Source: an uncultured Pelagibacteraceae bacterium (GTDB taxonomy: Bacteria; Pseudomonadota; Alphaproteobacteria; Pelagibacterales; Pelagibacteraceae). From it: 64,000 nt of DNA. Location: positions 1 to 64,000 of the forward strand of contig CACJVT010000007.1 in NCBI GenBank assembly GCA_902596925.1, written 5' to 3'. Under the pieces are notes generated by a model that did not search any database, was not told where the DNA came from, and saw only the letters and a program-made list of their open reading frames with translations. This document shows positions 45,270 through 54,326 of the stretch, one piece after another. The position numbers and the translations under genes are program-made. Position 1 is the first letter of the stretch. Each line of letters opens with the position of its first letter.

Positions 45270-46123
45270 TAAATTGCTCCTTTTTTCTCAGTAGGTTCTA
45301 AGTTATCGTAATTCCAAAGTTTTTTACCCGCTACAATTTTTTTCATTTTACTTACATCAAAGTTTTCACCGATCTCAGCGACCTTCAATTTTCTTTTTAA
45401 CCAATCTTGATCACTTTTAGTCAACTCGGCATCTACAGCATCACTACCATAAGAGCCAATTTCTCCACCTACGAAAATTGTCCCATCATACATTGAGTCG
45501 CCCAAATTTATACCGACATCACCTAGGATGATGATTCTCCCTCTTTGCATCATAAATCCAGTAAATGCACCCGCATCACCACCAATAATTATTGTGCCGC
45601 CTTTCATATCAATACCTGTTCTTGCACCAACACTACCTTTACAGATTAAATCGCCACCTCTGATAGCAGCTCCAAAACAAGATCCAGCATTTTTCTCAAT
45701 TACAACTTTACCTGCCATCAAATTTTCTGCACAAGACCATCCAACTCTACCATTGATTCGAACTATTGGACCATCACATGAACCCATTCCAAAATACCCT
45801 AAACTTCCCTCAAAAATTAAATTTAATTTATTTAAAATACCAACACCCAAACTATGTTTTCCTTGAGGGTTTTTAATTACAATTGTTCCATAACCTTGTC
45901 CCATTAAATTATCTATTTCTTTATTTGCTTCTGCAGCGGTCATATCTTTAACATCAAGGTCAGTTCTTTTATTAAAATCAACATCATGAGTTCCAAAATA
46001 ATAGAAATTTTCTGCTTCATCAGGATTGAAAAATTTTTGTTGTGTTCGTCCTGTTAAAACTTCAGTGTGCATACCCATAGCTTGAGCTTTAGTTTTTTTG
46101 GAAACACTTTTTATATTTGCCAT
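45269..46123 (-). CDS. mgsB: N-methylglutamate synthase subunit B (GXGXG domain)
   Basis: 284 aa, the C-terminal GXGXG beta-helix domain of glutamate synthase as a separate protein. Regular turns are visible: GSLGYFGMGSCDGPI, GRVGWSCAENLMAGKV, GSCFGAAIRGGDLICKG, GGDAGAFTGFMM and GGEIGSYGSDAVD. Its ATG overlaps mgsA by 13 bp and its stop overlaps mgsC, so the three subunits are translationally coupled. Formylmethanofuran dehydrogenase C has a similar helix, but the neighbours decide for MgsB. Confidence 0.9.
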   Translation of the reverse strand: MANIKSVSKKTKAQAMGMHTEVLTGRTQQKFFNPDEAENFYYFGTHDVDFNKRTDLDVKDMTAAEANKEIDNLMGQGYGTIVIKNPQGKHSLGVGILNKLNLIFEGSLGYFGMGSCDGPIVRINGRVGWSCAENLMAGKVVIEKNAGSCFGAAIRGGDLICKGSVGARTGIDMKGGTIIIGGDAGAFTGFMMQRGRIIILGDVGINLGDSMYDGTIFVGGEIGSYGSDAVDAELTKSDQDWLKRKLKVAEIGENFDVSKMKKIVAGKKLWNYDNLEPTEKKGAI

Positions 46124-47055
46124 ACTTTAACCTCCCCATCGAATGGGTCATAAGTATCAATTTCTTGTGGTAAAATTGATCGAATTGCTATTTCCTCTGA
46201 ACCCATTGCTACTAAATCATCAGACTCATATAAAACTAAAGGTTTAGCAGCCATAGTGTCTTTCGCCATACCTAAAGAGTCTTTTGTAGCTACAAAATAA
46301 GTAAAGACACCATCTAATCCAGTTAGAGACTCTTTCATGCCTTCTTCTAAAGATGCTCCATCTCTCATTTTTTCCGCTAAATAAACAGCAATAAGTTCTG
46401 AGTCACACTCAGACATAAATCTCATTCCTTTATTTTCTAGAGCTCTTCTATTATTCCAATAATTTGTAAGCTGACCATTATGAACAACTGATACATCGCT
46501 AAACGGATAACCCCAAAATGGGTGAGCAGATTTGATATCTACACCAGACTCAGTTGCCATTCTCGCATGTCCAATTGCATGAGTGCCAACAAGTTTATCT
46601 AAATTATATCTATCACAAACCATCTTAGCATTTCCAAGATCTTTAATTACCTCTAATGATTTACCCATAGAAAGTATTTCTACTCCAGGAATACTCTCAA
46701 TCTTTTGTGAAAATTCTAATAAGTCTTTTTTATTATATTCTATTTCATATCTTAATGAGTAGGGGAGTATTCTTTCCTCTTTGATAATTTTTGCACCCAT
46801 TTCATTAAGATAACTATCAACAATTTTTTTTCTTTCATCATAAACAGAAACATCTTCAGCAACCGATGTACTACCTTCACCAACGTTTTCTCCAACTTTA
46901 AAACGCATGATAAAATTTTTTCCATCAGTATCTCCGTATAAAGCATAACCTGTAGAGTCCTCTCCTCTATGTTTCAGAGCTTGCAACATGCCTTGAAGCT
47001 CATGACCAACTTTTGAAGATTTCCCTCTATGAATTAATCCCGCAATTCCGCACAT
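46111..47055 (-). CDS. mgsA: N-methylglutamate synthase subunit A (class II glutamine-amidotransferase domain)
   Basis: 314 aa. N-terminal nucleophile Cys2 (MCGIAGLIHRG), then LKHRGEDSTGYALY, HARMATESGVDIKSAHPF and SVVHNGQLTNYWNNR, all class II amidotransferase blocks as in PurF and GltB. In MgsABC this domain would act on the gamma-glutamyl bond of gamma-glutamylmethylamide to deliver methylamine. It lies 24 bp downstream of a GS-family gene. Confidence 0.9.
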   Translation of the reverse strand: MCGIAGLIHRGKSSKVGHELQGMLQALKHRGEDSTGYALYGDTDGKNFIMRFKVGENVGEGSTSVAEDVSVYDERKKIVDSYLNEMGAKIIKEERILPYSLRYEIEYNKKDLLEFSQKIESIPGVEILSMGKSLEVIKDLGNAKMVCDRYNLDKLVGTHAIGHARMATESGVDIKSAHPFWGYPFSDVSVVHNGQLTNYWNNRRALENKGMRFMSECDSELIAVYLAEKMRDGASLEEGMKESLTGLDGVFTYFVATKDSLGMAKDTMAAKPLVLYESDDLVAMGSEEIAIRSILPQEIDTYDPFDGEVKVWQI

Positions 47056-47079
47056 ATACTTTTCCTCTTTCCGTATTTT

Positions 47080-48549
47080 TTATGGTAAGCAATCTAGATA
47101 AGTGTCTAGATCCCATTGAGTTGTTGCTCCTAAAAATCTTTCCCATTCATCATTTTTATACCAATGAAAAACTTTATACATTTCATCAGGCATAGCTGAT
47201 TTAATTACCTCATCTTCTGATAACCTTTCCAAAGCTTCTCCTAAACTTAAAGGAAGTTTTTTTACATCCTTACCAGCTTTTTGAGCCTCGTAAATATTTC
47301 TAGATTCAGGATCAGCTGGTTTCATTTTATTACTTATTCCATGATCACAAGCTTTTAATAATGCAGCACCTAATAAGTAAGGGTTATGCATTGAGTCAAC
47401 AGATCTGTATTCAAATCTTCCCGGCGCGGACACTCTTAATCCACAAGTTCTATTTTGATAACCCCAGTCAGCATAAACAGGTGCCCAAAAACCTTGATCC
47501 CATAATCTTCTATAAGAATTTACTGTTGAAGATCCTAAGGCTGTTAGAGCAGGAAGGTGTTCCATAATACCTGCTATTGATTGTAAACCAATTTTACCTG
47601 GCAATTGCATATCCTTCGTATCAGGCATAAATGTATTAGTTCCACCTTCAACATAACCAAAAACTTCCTCAACTCCTGGTAAAGATTTGTGTCCAAGTTT
47701 ATTTGTTTTAATTTTTCCACCTTTCCATAAAGACATGTTCGTATGACAACCACTTGCAGAAACTCCCATAAATGGTTTGGTCATAAAACATGCAATTAGA
47801 TTATGTTCTCTAGCAACTTGAGCACAGATTTGTCTATAAGTTGATAATCTGTCTGCATTTCGAAGAACGTTGTCGTATGTCCAGTTTAATTCTAATTGTC
47901 CTGGTGCATCTTCATGATCTCCTTGGATCATATCTAGACCCATAGCTTTTGCGTATTCAATTACTTTCATGAATACTGGTCTCAATGATTCAAACTGATC
48001 TATGTGGTAACAGAATGGTTTTGAAAACCCTTTTCCTGTAGGAGTACCGTCATCATTTTTTGTTAGCCACATCATTTCAGGTTCAGTTCCAACTCTTAAT
48101 TCTAAACCATGCTTTTTCTGGAATTCATCCATAAATATTCTTAAATTTCCTCTACAGTCAGAAGTTAAATGTCCACCAGGATTATTTCTCTCTTCTCTGT
48201 TTCTAAAACATGTTACAAAAACTCTTCCTACTCTTTTGTCCCATGGTAATTGACAGAAAGTTTCTGGATCAGGAATACCAACTAATTCCATTGCTTCAGG
48301 TCCATAACCTATATAATTATTATGACGATCTAAAAATAAGTTTGCTGTAGCTCCGTATACTAATTGAAAACCTTTTTCTGCTGTTCTTTCCCAATGATCT
48401 GCAGGTATTCCTTTACCCACAACTCTCCCTGTTACAGAAATAAATTGATAATAAATATAAGTAATTCCTAATTCGTTAATTTTTTCTCTAACCTTTTTAA
48501 CTTGTTTGTCTCTACCAGGTCGGTTTACGTGCTTTTCTAGATCCGTCAT
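47080..48549 (-). CDS. Glutamine synthetase-family ligase at the head of the mgs operon, candidate GmaS
   Basis: 489 aa from the ATG at 48549, which has AGGGGA 6 nt upstream (a TTG at 48561 is poorer). GS-type catalytic blocks: RVGTEPEMMWL, GDHEDAPGQLELNW, KPFMGVSASGCHTNMSLW and APGRFEYRSVDSMHNPYLL. It is a divergent, longer GS-family member. As the gene directly before mgsABC with its own promoter, it is well placed to make gamma-glutamylmethylamide from glutamate and methylamine. GlnT (40119-41444) is nearer to known GmaS in size and sequence, so the assignment is not settled. Confidence 0.78.
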   Translation of the reverse strand: MTDLEKHVNRPGRDKQVKKVREKINELGITYIYYQFISVTGRVVGKGIPADHWERTAEKGFQLVYGATANLFLDRHNNYIGYGPEAMELVGIPDPETFCQLPWDKRVGRVFVTCFRNREERNNPGGHLTSDCRGNLRIFMDEFQKKHGLELRVGTEPEMMWLTKNDDGTPTGKGFSKPFCYHIDQFESLRPVFMKVIEYAKAMGLDMIQGDHEDAPGQLELNWTYDNVLRNADRLSTYRQICAQVAREHNLIACFMTKPFMGVSASGCHTNMSLWKGGKIKTNKLGHKSLPGVEEVFGYVEGGTNTFMPDTKDMQLPGKIGLQSIAGIMEHLPALTALGSSTVNSYRRLWDQGFWAPVYADWGYQNRTCGLRVSAPGRFEYRSVDSMHNPYLLGAALLKACDHGISNKMKPADPESRNIYEAQKAGKDVKKLPLSLGEALERLSEDEVIKSAMPDEMYKVFHWYKNDEWERFLGATTQWDLDTYLDCLP

Positions 48550-48564
48550 TTTTCCCCTCAATGA

Positions 48565-48594
48565 ATTATAATTTTATTCAAGCGTAACTGAAAA
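48565..48594 (-). promoter_or_regulatory. Promoter of the GS-family / mgsABC operon
   Basis: On the minus strand TTTTCA (48594-48589) and a perfect TATAAT (48570-48565) stand 18 bp apart. The start of transcription would fall near 48558, leaving a leader of about 10 nt that is little more than the GAGGGGA Shine-Dalgarno. Confidence 0.55.
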
Positions 48595-48619
48595 ATTTAT
48601 TAGTGTCTAGGCTAAGAGT

Positions 48620-49945
48620 TTAACTCCAAGGAAACGGACTGTTCGAAGTAGGGTGAAGTTCGCCCTTCTCGTAACGGTTGAATCTAAACGGTTTTAATAA
48701 ATCACTTTCGGTACCAAGAATTTCTTTGGCTACAAGTTCACCAACACCAATCATTTTATATCCGTGGTTAGCATCAGCAATCATGTATACGTTTTCAAAA
48801 AATCTATCAAAGATTGGAAATGAGTCTGGTGTCATGCATCCAAGACCACCTGATGGACCTTTTCTATATAAATCAGATTTTCCCTCAAATCTTTTTTGGC
48901 AATGAGCTAAAGCAGAGCACCACATATCACTAAATGCATCAGTAGTTTGATACTCTGGAGACTCAATTCCATAAGGATCAACATTTACCTGATCAAAATG
49001 TTTTTTAACAATGTAAGGAGATGTTCCACCTTGAACTCCTAAACCCTCAATATCAGGTTTATAATAAATTCCCCAAATTTTATCTGTAATTAATTTTTTT
49101 GTTTTGTCAGAATATAGTGGTGCAGTTGAGTCTACGTGAACCACAGGCGGCTGTTTTCCATCATTTGTTTTTAAGTAATCTGGTTCAACACCAATAACAC
49201 CTTCTTGGAGCATCCAGTAAGTCCACATGTCAGTTACATGCATTTTACCATCTTTACCTTTGATGTTTGCTGTTTTAGGAAGTTCAAGCATATTCCAAAA
49301 ATCTCTAGCCCACGGTCCTGCTCCGATTACTACTTGCTCGCAATCAATTGTTCCTTTATCTGTTTCAACTCCTGTAACCGCCTTACTGTTACTTCCTCTT
49401 TTAAATCCTGTAACTTTTACACCTTTCATCACTTGAACACCATTAGAAGTAGATTTATTTTCTAGAGCTTTAATAGAGTCTTTATTAAATGCGTATCCAC
49501 CCTTTTTTTCATGAAGAATTGAAGTTATCCCTTTAGCTTGCCAGTCATCAAACATTCCCTTCATATATTTCATGCAATCCTTTTCACCTTCTATAAAATC
49601 AGATTCATACCCAATTGCTTTTTGTTGCTCATAAATACTTGCCACGTCTTCATGCATAACCTCAGGTGATATTTGTAAATAACCAACTGGATTATATTTA
49701 AATGCTTTTGGATCGCTTTCCCAAACAGACACTGAGTGGGCCATCAATTCTCTCATCGCTGGTTGAAAATAATTATTTCTAACTACTCCACATGCAATTC
49801 CACTTGCTCCAGCAGCAGTGTCTTTTTTTTCAAGGACTACAATGTCACCAGGATTTTTATAAGTTTCAGATAATTTCCAAGCAGTGCTTAAACCGTGGAT
49901 ACCGCCACCGATTATTACTACTTTTGCTTTTGTCGGTAATGACAT
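48620..49945 (-). CDS. FAD-dependent oxidoreductase of the DAO family (sarcosine/dimethylglycine dehydrogenase-like)
   Basis: 441 aa from the ATG at 49945. The dinucleotide-binding GGGIHGLSTAWKLSE is at residues about 14-28, and AAGASGIACGVVRNNY resembles the flavin-side loop of SoxB/DadA-type amine oxidases. The C-terminal half ends with GLGCMTPDSFPIFD and NVYMIADANHGYKMIGVGELV, the substrate-domain return to FAD. It acts on secondary or N-methyl amines in the family. Between the MarR-like regulator and the mgs operon it may oxidise dimethylamine or another methylated amine. Confidence 0.8.
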   Translation of the reverse strand: MSLPTKAKVVIIGGGIHGLSTAWKLSETYKNPGDIVVLEKKDTAAGASGIACGVVRNNYFQPAMRELMAHSVSVWESDPKAFKYNPVGYLQISPEVMHEDVASIYEQQKAIGYESDFIEGEKDCMKYMKGMFDDWQAKGITSILHEKKGGYAFNKDSIKALENKSTSNGVQVMKGVKVTGFKRGSNSKAVTGVETDKGTIDCEQVVIGAGPWARDFWNMLELPKTANIKGKDGKMHVTDMWTYWMLQEGVIGVEPDYLKTNDGKQPPVVHVDSTAPLYSDKTKKLITDKIWGIYYKPDIEGLGVQGGTSPYIVKKHFDQVNVDPYGIESPEYQTTDAFSDMWCSALAHCQKRFEGKSDLYRKGPSGGLGCMTPDSFPIFDRFFENVYMIADANHGYKMIGVGELVAKEILGTESDLLKPFRFNRYEKGELHPTSNSPFPWS

Positions 49946-49982
49946 ATGCAAACTTTATTTTTCGTGCGACTTAAATATATAG

Positions 49983-50002
49983 TTTTTTATATATATAAAA
50001 AA
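49983..50002. repeat. 20-bp perfect A/T palindrome
   Basis: TTTTTTATATATATAAAAAA lies between the MarR-like gene and the DAO-family gene, 38 bp before the latter's ATG on the minus strand. It could be a promoter element or a hairpin; its composition is also likely by chance in such A+T-rich DNA. Confidence 0.35.
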
Positions 50003-50025
50003 TATAAGTAAAACTTGTATAAATA

Positions 50026-50376
50026 TTAAAAACTCAGATGTTTTAGTGTTTCTATATAATTATTGAACTCGTTAATAAAACTCTCACTTGGTTTAATGTG
50101 CTTTTTTCTTTGATCATTTGAGGTTTTTTCTAAAAAGAAAAAACCTTTTTCACAAGCCTCATTTATCATCAAAGCTGACTTTGGACGTGAAGTTTTAAAT
50201 AGTTTAGTCTTAAGTTCCTCAACAGTAAGATTTTCTTTATATTTATACGCATGCATCACTAGAAGCATCATATGATAATGTGAAGGCGATTTTCTAAAAA
50301 AGTAATTACTTGAAGTGTGAGAAAGTTTCATCTGATCTTCCCAAAATTCCAATAAATCCTTCGCTGATTTTGGCAT
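50026..50376 (-). CDS. MarR-like winged-helix regulator
   Basis: 116 aa. Helices at residues about 1-50 (LLEFWEDQMKLSHTSSNYFF, YHMMLLVMHAYKYKENL) are followed by a winged-helix-like LTVEELKTKLFKTSRPKSALMINEACEKGFFFLEKTSNDQRKKHIKPSESFINEF, the MarR pattern of recognition helix plus basic wing. It overlaps the tdm stop by one base and is co-transcribed with it, so it may regulate methylated-amine use. Regulators are rare in such genomes. Confidence 0.75.
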   Translation of the reverse strand: MPKSAKDLLEFWEDQMKLSHTSSNYFFRKSPSHYHMMLLVMHAYKYKENLTVEELKTKLFKTSRPKSALMINEACEKGFFFLEKTSNDQRKKHIKPSESFINEFNNYIETLKHLSF

Positions 50377-52715
50377 TAGGATCTGACTCTTGTTTTCTTC
50401 GGATCAAAATGTGGAAACCCAACTACTTTTGCAGCAATTCTTTTTTGATGACCATCAATTTTACCAACCTCAACTTCAGTCCCTTCACTTGAATACTGAG
50501 TATCGATTCTGCATAAAGCAATATTTTTATTTAAAGTCGTGGATAAACAACCGCTAGTTATTACACCTACTTGAGATCTTCCAACGTGCACGCAATCACC
50601 ATGTCCAGCCGCCTCTTTTCCAATAAGTTCTAATCCCACAAGTTTTTTTTGAGGGTTTGCTTTTCTTTCTTTCAAAACCTCTTTACCAATAAAATCTTCT
50701 TCTTTAGTTTTTAATGGAACAGCAAAACCTATTCCAGCCTCAAAAGGATCTTGTTGACCATCAAATTCATTACCAAATAAAATTAAACCAGCTTCAATTC
50801 TAAGTTTGTCTAAAGCTGCAAATCCAGCAGGAATTAAGCCATCATTTTTTCCAGCTTCCATAAGTTTATCCCAAACGTCAGAGGCATGACTCGGATGACA
50901 CCAGACTTCGTAACCAAGTTCGCCAGTATATCCTGTTCTTGAAACAATCAATGGAATACCTTGAAGGTTTTCAATTCTACAAATAGTAAATCTGAACCAT
51001 TCCAGTTCATCTATGGATGGTTGTGTTGGTGGAGTAAAAATGATTTTTTTTAATATCTCTCTACTTTTTGGACCTTGTATTGATACGTTACTAATTTGAT
51101 CTGTTGAATTTTTTACATTGACCTTAAAGTTTTTCTTTTTAGCTATTTCTTTTAGCCACTCACCACCATATTCGTCTCCACAAATCCACCTAAAACCAGT
51201 TTCACTTAATCTCAATAATGTACCGTCATCAAACATCATTCCGTTTTCATAACACATCGCAGAGTAAACGACTTGGCCAACAGCAAGCTTTTTAATATTT
51301 CTAGTTAATGTATAATTCATCAATTCCTCAGCATCAGGACCTATAATTTCAAATTTTCTTAAAGCAGATAAATCAATTAAGACTGCTTTTTCTCTACAAG
51401 CATTGTACTCCTCAACAACTCCATGCTTGGTATAATCATTAGGTAGCCAAAAACCTCTAGCATCAATAAAATTTCTAGTAAGCTTAGAGGTTTTTTCGTG
51501 AAAGCCAGAGTTTCTAGTAAGTTTTTTTTCAGAGTCTGTTTTCATTCTAAATGCAAAAGATTTTGAAAATTCTTTTTTTTTGTCATAGGTTCTAACAAAA
51601 ATATCTGTTGGATTCCATGAATTACATGCATCGATATCACTAGGACAAGCTGTTGTCCCAATTGTTAAATCTTTTAAAGCTCTGAACATTACATAATCTC
51701 CAGGTCTTGCATATGACTCATCTGAAATTACTGAATTTAAACCTGTTGCCGAAGTATTAAAAAATAAATTGATAGCCTGCCATCCTTTTTGTTTTTGAAC
51801 ACCATATTTTGCCATTGCATTATTTAAATTTTCAGAGCAATTAGGATGACCAAAATAGCCAGCGTCTTCATAATATTTTGAAGTACAAGCCAGATTAAAT
51901 GTATCATGTTTTCCAACAGTATCTCTTATGACTTCAACTAATGGTTCATGATCGGTGTCGTAAAATTTTGAAAATAAACCAGGACCTGGAAAAGTATTTC
52001 CCATAAAAGTCCTCGTTGTTTGCCAATCAAGACCTTTTTCAACCTTCTTATCAAGTTTTTTTGTGTCGAATGCAACAAAGTCAGAACATTGTCTGCCCGC
52101 TGGACTTATTACTTGAATAAAATCTCCCTCTTTAACTTCGAATGAAATTGCAGTTTGTCTCTCAATATTTTCCTCATAATTTGGCTCATATATAGGATCA
52201 GGAATTATTGATAATTCTTTATCATTAACTATTTTATATCTTTTAATGAATAACGTTAAATCGCTTGAAGGATTTTGCTCAGATACCAGCATATTGTTTT
52301 GTGGGGCTGCAAAAATAGCGTAGCATTTATCTTTAGATTTTATCTTTATTTTTTCACCACTTGGAGTTTGTTCATCAAACAAAATTGATGATTTTGATTT
52401 ATTAATATCTAAATTTCTTTTTTTTAATTGCAGGTTTGTTATTAAAGAGCTTTCATCTTTACCTTTAAGCAACTCTTTAATAAAACTTTTTTTACAATTT
52501 TCTTTTTGATTTAAAATTCCAAGCTCAGATTTTCCATCTTTATCAAAACAAATGATTTCACAAATTTGATTTCCTTCCTCATTAATGATTTCTATTTCAT
52601 CATCTGGGAATATTTGCAAACCTGTGAGACCACCAGCGTTAACGACATGTCTTTCAACTCCAGGTGGTAAAACATTAAGACCAGGTTCTTTAATATCTAA
52701 AGTAGTTTGCGACAT
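50376..52715 (-). CDS. tdm: Trimethylamine N-oxide demethylase Tdm
   Basis: 779 aa from the ATG at 52715. The open frame runs 63 codons further, but those lie in the divergent promoter region and look non-coding. Two-domain Tdm layout: an N-terminal DUF1989-type domain (about residues 195-400; SPAGRQCSDFVAFD, ACTSKYYEDAGYFGHPNCSENL and ACPSDIDACNSW give the conserved cysteines, likely the zinc site) and a C-terminal GcvT-like folate-binding domain (about 430-775; MNYTLTRNI, RTGYTGELGYEVW, GLIPAGFAALDKLRIEAG). Tdm splits TMAO into dimethylamine and formaldehyde, which the GcvT half can pass to tetrahydrofolate. It diverges from tmoX. Confidence 0.92.
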   Translation of the reverse strand: MSQTTLDIKEPGLNVLPPGVERHVVNAGGLTGLQIFPDDEIEIINEEGNQICEIICFDKDGKSELGILNQKENCKKSFIKELLKGKDESSLITNLQLKKRNLDINKSKSSILFDEQTPSGEKIKIKSKDKCYAIFAAPQNNMLVSEQNPSSDLTLFIKRYKIVNDKELSIIPDPIYEPNYEENIERQTAISFEVKEGDFIQVISPAGRQCSDFVAFDTKKLDKKVEKGLDWQTTRTFMGNTFPGPGLFSKFYDTDHEPLVEVIRDTVGKHDTFNLACTSKYYEDAGYFGHPNCSENLNNAMAKYGVQKQKGWQAINLFFNTSATGLNSVISDESYARPGDYVMFRALKDLTIGTTACPSDIDACNSWNPTDIFVRTYDKKKEFSKSFAFRMKTDSEKKLTRNSGFHEKTSKLTRNFIDARGFWLPNDYTKHGVVEEYNACREKAVLIDLSALRKFEIIGPDAEELMNYTLTRNIKKLAVGQVVYSAMCYENGMMFDDGTLLRLSETGFRWICGDEYGGEWLKEIAKKKNFKVNVKNSTDQISNVSIQGPKSREILKKIIFTPPTQPSIDELEWFRFTICRIENLQGIPLIVSRTGYTGELGYEVWCHPSHASDVWDKLMEAGKNDGLIPAGFAALDKLRIEAGLILFGNEFDGQQDPFEAGIGFAVPLKTKEEDFIGKEVLKERKANPQKKLVGLELIGKEAAGHGDCVHVGRSQVGVITSGCLSTTLNKNIALCRIDTQYSSEGTEVEVGKIDGHQKRIAAKVVGFPHFDPKKTRVRS

Positions 52716-52755
52716 TTTTATAAATCTCTCTACATAATATATATAAATCTTGTAG

Positions 52756-52784
52756 TTGACTATCATTTTACTTAGGCACATACT
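52756..52784 (+). promoter_or_regulatory. Sigma-70-type promoter of tmoX
   Basis: TTGACT at 52756-52761, then 17 bp, then CATACT at 52779-52784. Transcription would begin near 52791, 25 nt before the ATG, with AAAGGGG as Shine-Dalgarno. The -35 hexamer and spacing equal those of the PotD-like gene. Inverted CTACA ... TGTAG arms (52730-52755) abut the -35. Confidence 0.6.
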
Positions 52785-52815
52785 GAATGCACTTAATATT
52801 AAGAAAGGGGAATAA

Positions 52816-53760
52816 ATGCGAAAAATAATATCTTTAATTTCTGCAGTTATAATTTCAGCAGTAAGTTTTGCTGGTTTATCAAATGCAGATAGCAAAAAAC
52901 CCATCGTTATCCCAACTCATAACTGGTCAAGCCAAATTGTAATGGCTTACGTTATTGGTGGAATAATGGAAAGCATGGGTAATAACGTTAAATACGTAAA
53001 TGCTGACTCACAAGCAGTATACGAGTCAATTAGAATTGGTGACGTAACTATCTCTCACGAGGTATGGGAATCTGCTTTTGGTAAATCATTTACAACAGCT
53101 TTAGATAAAGGTGGTTTACTTGACTGGGGTGACCATGAAGCTAGAACTCTAGAGGATATGGGATATCCTAATTGGGTTGCTGAAAAAGGTTTATGCCCAG
53201 GACTACCAGACTGGACTGCTTTGAAAAACCCGGACTGTGCTAAAAACTTTACAACACCTGACTCTCCGAATGGAAAAGGAAGAATGTTAGAAGGTCCACA
53301 AACTTGGCACGGTGACTTAATCCCTCAAAGGGTTGACGCTTTAGGTCTAGGAGATCTTTGGTGGGTTAAATTTGCTGGAAGTGCAGATGCACTTTGGGCA
53401 GAGTTAGCAGCAGCTGAAAAAGAAGGAAGAGGAACAATTATCTTTAACTGGACACCAAACTTTACTGATGGTGCTGGTTTTACATTTATCGACTTTCCTC
53501 CGTACACTGCAGGTTGCAGACCTGAAGATGGTGGAGATGGAAAATGTGGTTCGCCAGATGGTTATTTGAAAAAAGCAGTTAACGCTGATTTTCCAAAAAC
53601 TCATCCAGATGCAGCTAAAATGTTTAAAAAACTTTCTTTCTCAACAAGTCAAATTGGAGCAATGGCAGCTTTAGTGGACATTGATAAAATGACTCACGAA
53701 GATGCAGCTAAAAAATGGCTGAAAGATAACGAGAAAGTTTGGAAAGCTTTTACTAAATAA
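52816..53760 (+). CDS. tmoX: TMAO/glycine-betaine-type periplasmic binding protein
   Basis: 314 aa with a 24-residue signal peptide (ending LSNA). Mature sequence KKPIVIPTHNWSSQIVMAYVIGGI, ESIRIGDVTISHEVW and FNWTPNF are the betaine/TMAO cage type of OpuAC/TmoX binding proteins, with many Trp for a quaternary amine. Strong promoter, AAAGGGG Shine-Dalgarno and a terminator after the stop suggest very high expression. It is the receptor of the tmoWV permease downstream and diverges from tdm. Glycine betaine is the alternative ligand. Confidence 0.92.
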   Translation: MRKIISLISAVIISAVSFAGLSNADSKKPIVIPTHNWSSQIVMAYVIGGIMESMGNNVKYVNADSQAVYESIRIGDVTISHEVWESAFGKSFTTALDKGGLLDWGDHEARTLEDMGYPNWVAEKGLCPGLPDWTALKNPDCAKNFTTPDSPNGKGRMLEGPQTWHGDLIPQRVDALGLGDLWWVKFAGSADALWAELAAAEKEGRGTIIFNWTPNFTDGAGFTFIDFPPYTAGCRPEDGGDGKCGSPDGYLKKAVNADFPKTHPDAAKMFKKLSFSTSQIGAMAALVDIDKMTHEDAAKKWLKDNEKVWKAFTK

Positions 53761-53782
53761 GGTAAATAGCAATTAAATCTTT

Positions 53783-53813
53783 AAATCTCTCCCAACTATG
53801 TTGGGGGAGATTT
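53783..53813 (+). terminator. Intrinsic terminator after tmoX
   Basis: Stem of 14 pairs (AAATCTC, one T-G wobble, CCCAAC) with a TAT loop, followed by a run of T's to 53819. It lies 22 bp past the tmoX stop and directly before the ATG of the next small gene. The ABC genes downstream therefore depend on read-through or on other promoters. Confidence 0.92.
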
Positions 53814-53821
53814 TTTTTTAA

Positions 53822-54292
53822 ATGAGTAAAATGATCAAATATTTTTTTACTATACTAATAAGTTTATTATTTTTTACTCAAACGTTTGCAAAAGATGTAA
53901 GTATAAATGAAAATATTGATCTCGAGTTTGTTTGTGATTTAGAGAAAAAAATAATTAAAAATTCAGAATTTAATTATCAAACTTTTTTAGCTAAAGATTT
54001 AAATGAAAAGGGTTTAGATAGTTTTAAAATTTTATCAAAAAAACCAGAAACACTTTTAATCAAAGGATTATCATCATTTCTCTCAGTTTCATCAAAACTT
54101 AATGTCAAAGTAGTCAATAAAGATGTAGTTTTATTTAAATCAATCGATCAAGAAAAAAATTATTCTGAGTCAGGTATTATTACAAGGAAAACAGGTGAAT
54201 TAATTCATGAAATAACGAAAAATATGAAAAGTGAAAACTCTGAAAAATATATTTCTATTTATTCATGTAATAAAGATGACAAAAAAGTATAA
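53822..54292 (+). CDS. Small exported protein of unknown function
   Basis: 156 aa with a signal peptide (hydrophobic residues 6-19, cut after about TFA). The mature part is Lys/Glu-rich with two lone Cys (FVCDLEKKI near residue 40 and IYSCNKDD near 150) that could form a disulfide. The ATG sits directly after the tmoX terminator T-run with no Shine-Dalgarno; the ATG three codons on is an alternative. No family recognised. Confidence 0.6.
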   Translation: MSKMIKYFFTILISLLFFTQTFAKDVSINENIDLEFVCDLEKKIIKNSEFNYQTFLAKDLNEKGLDSFKILSKKPETLLIKGLSSFLSVSSKLNVKVVNKDVVLFKSIDQEKNYSESGIITRKTGELIHEITKNMKSENSEKYISIYSCNKDDKKV

Positions 54293-54326
54293 TTTTTTTT
54301 TAAATAGTTTTGTGTAAAATATTATT

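Noticed and set aside
52716..52904. 63-codon N-terminal extension of the tdm frame
   Set aside because: It runs through the tmoX promoter and into tmoX on the other strand; the ATG at 52715 gives the family N-terminus.
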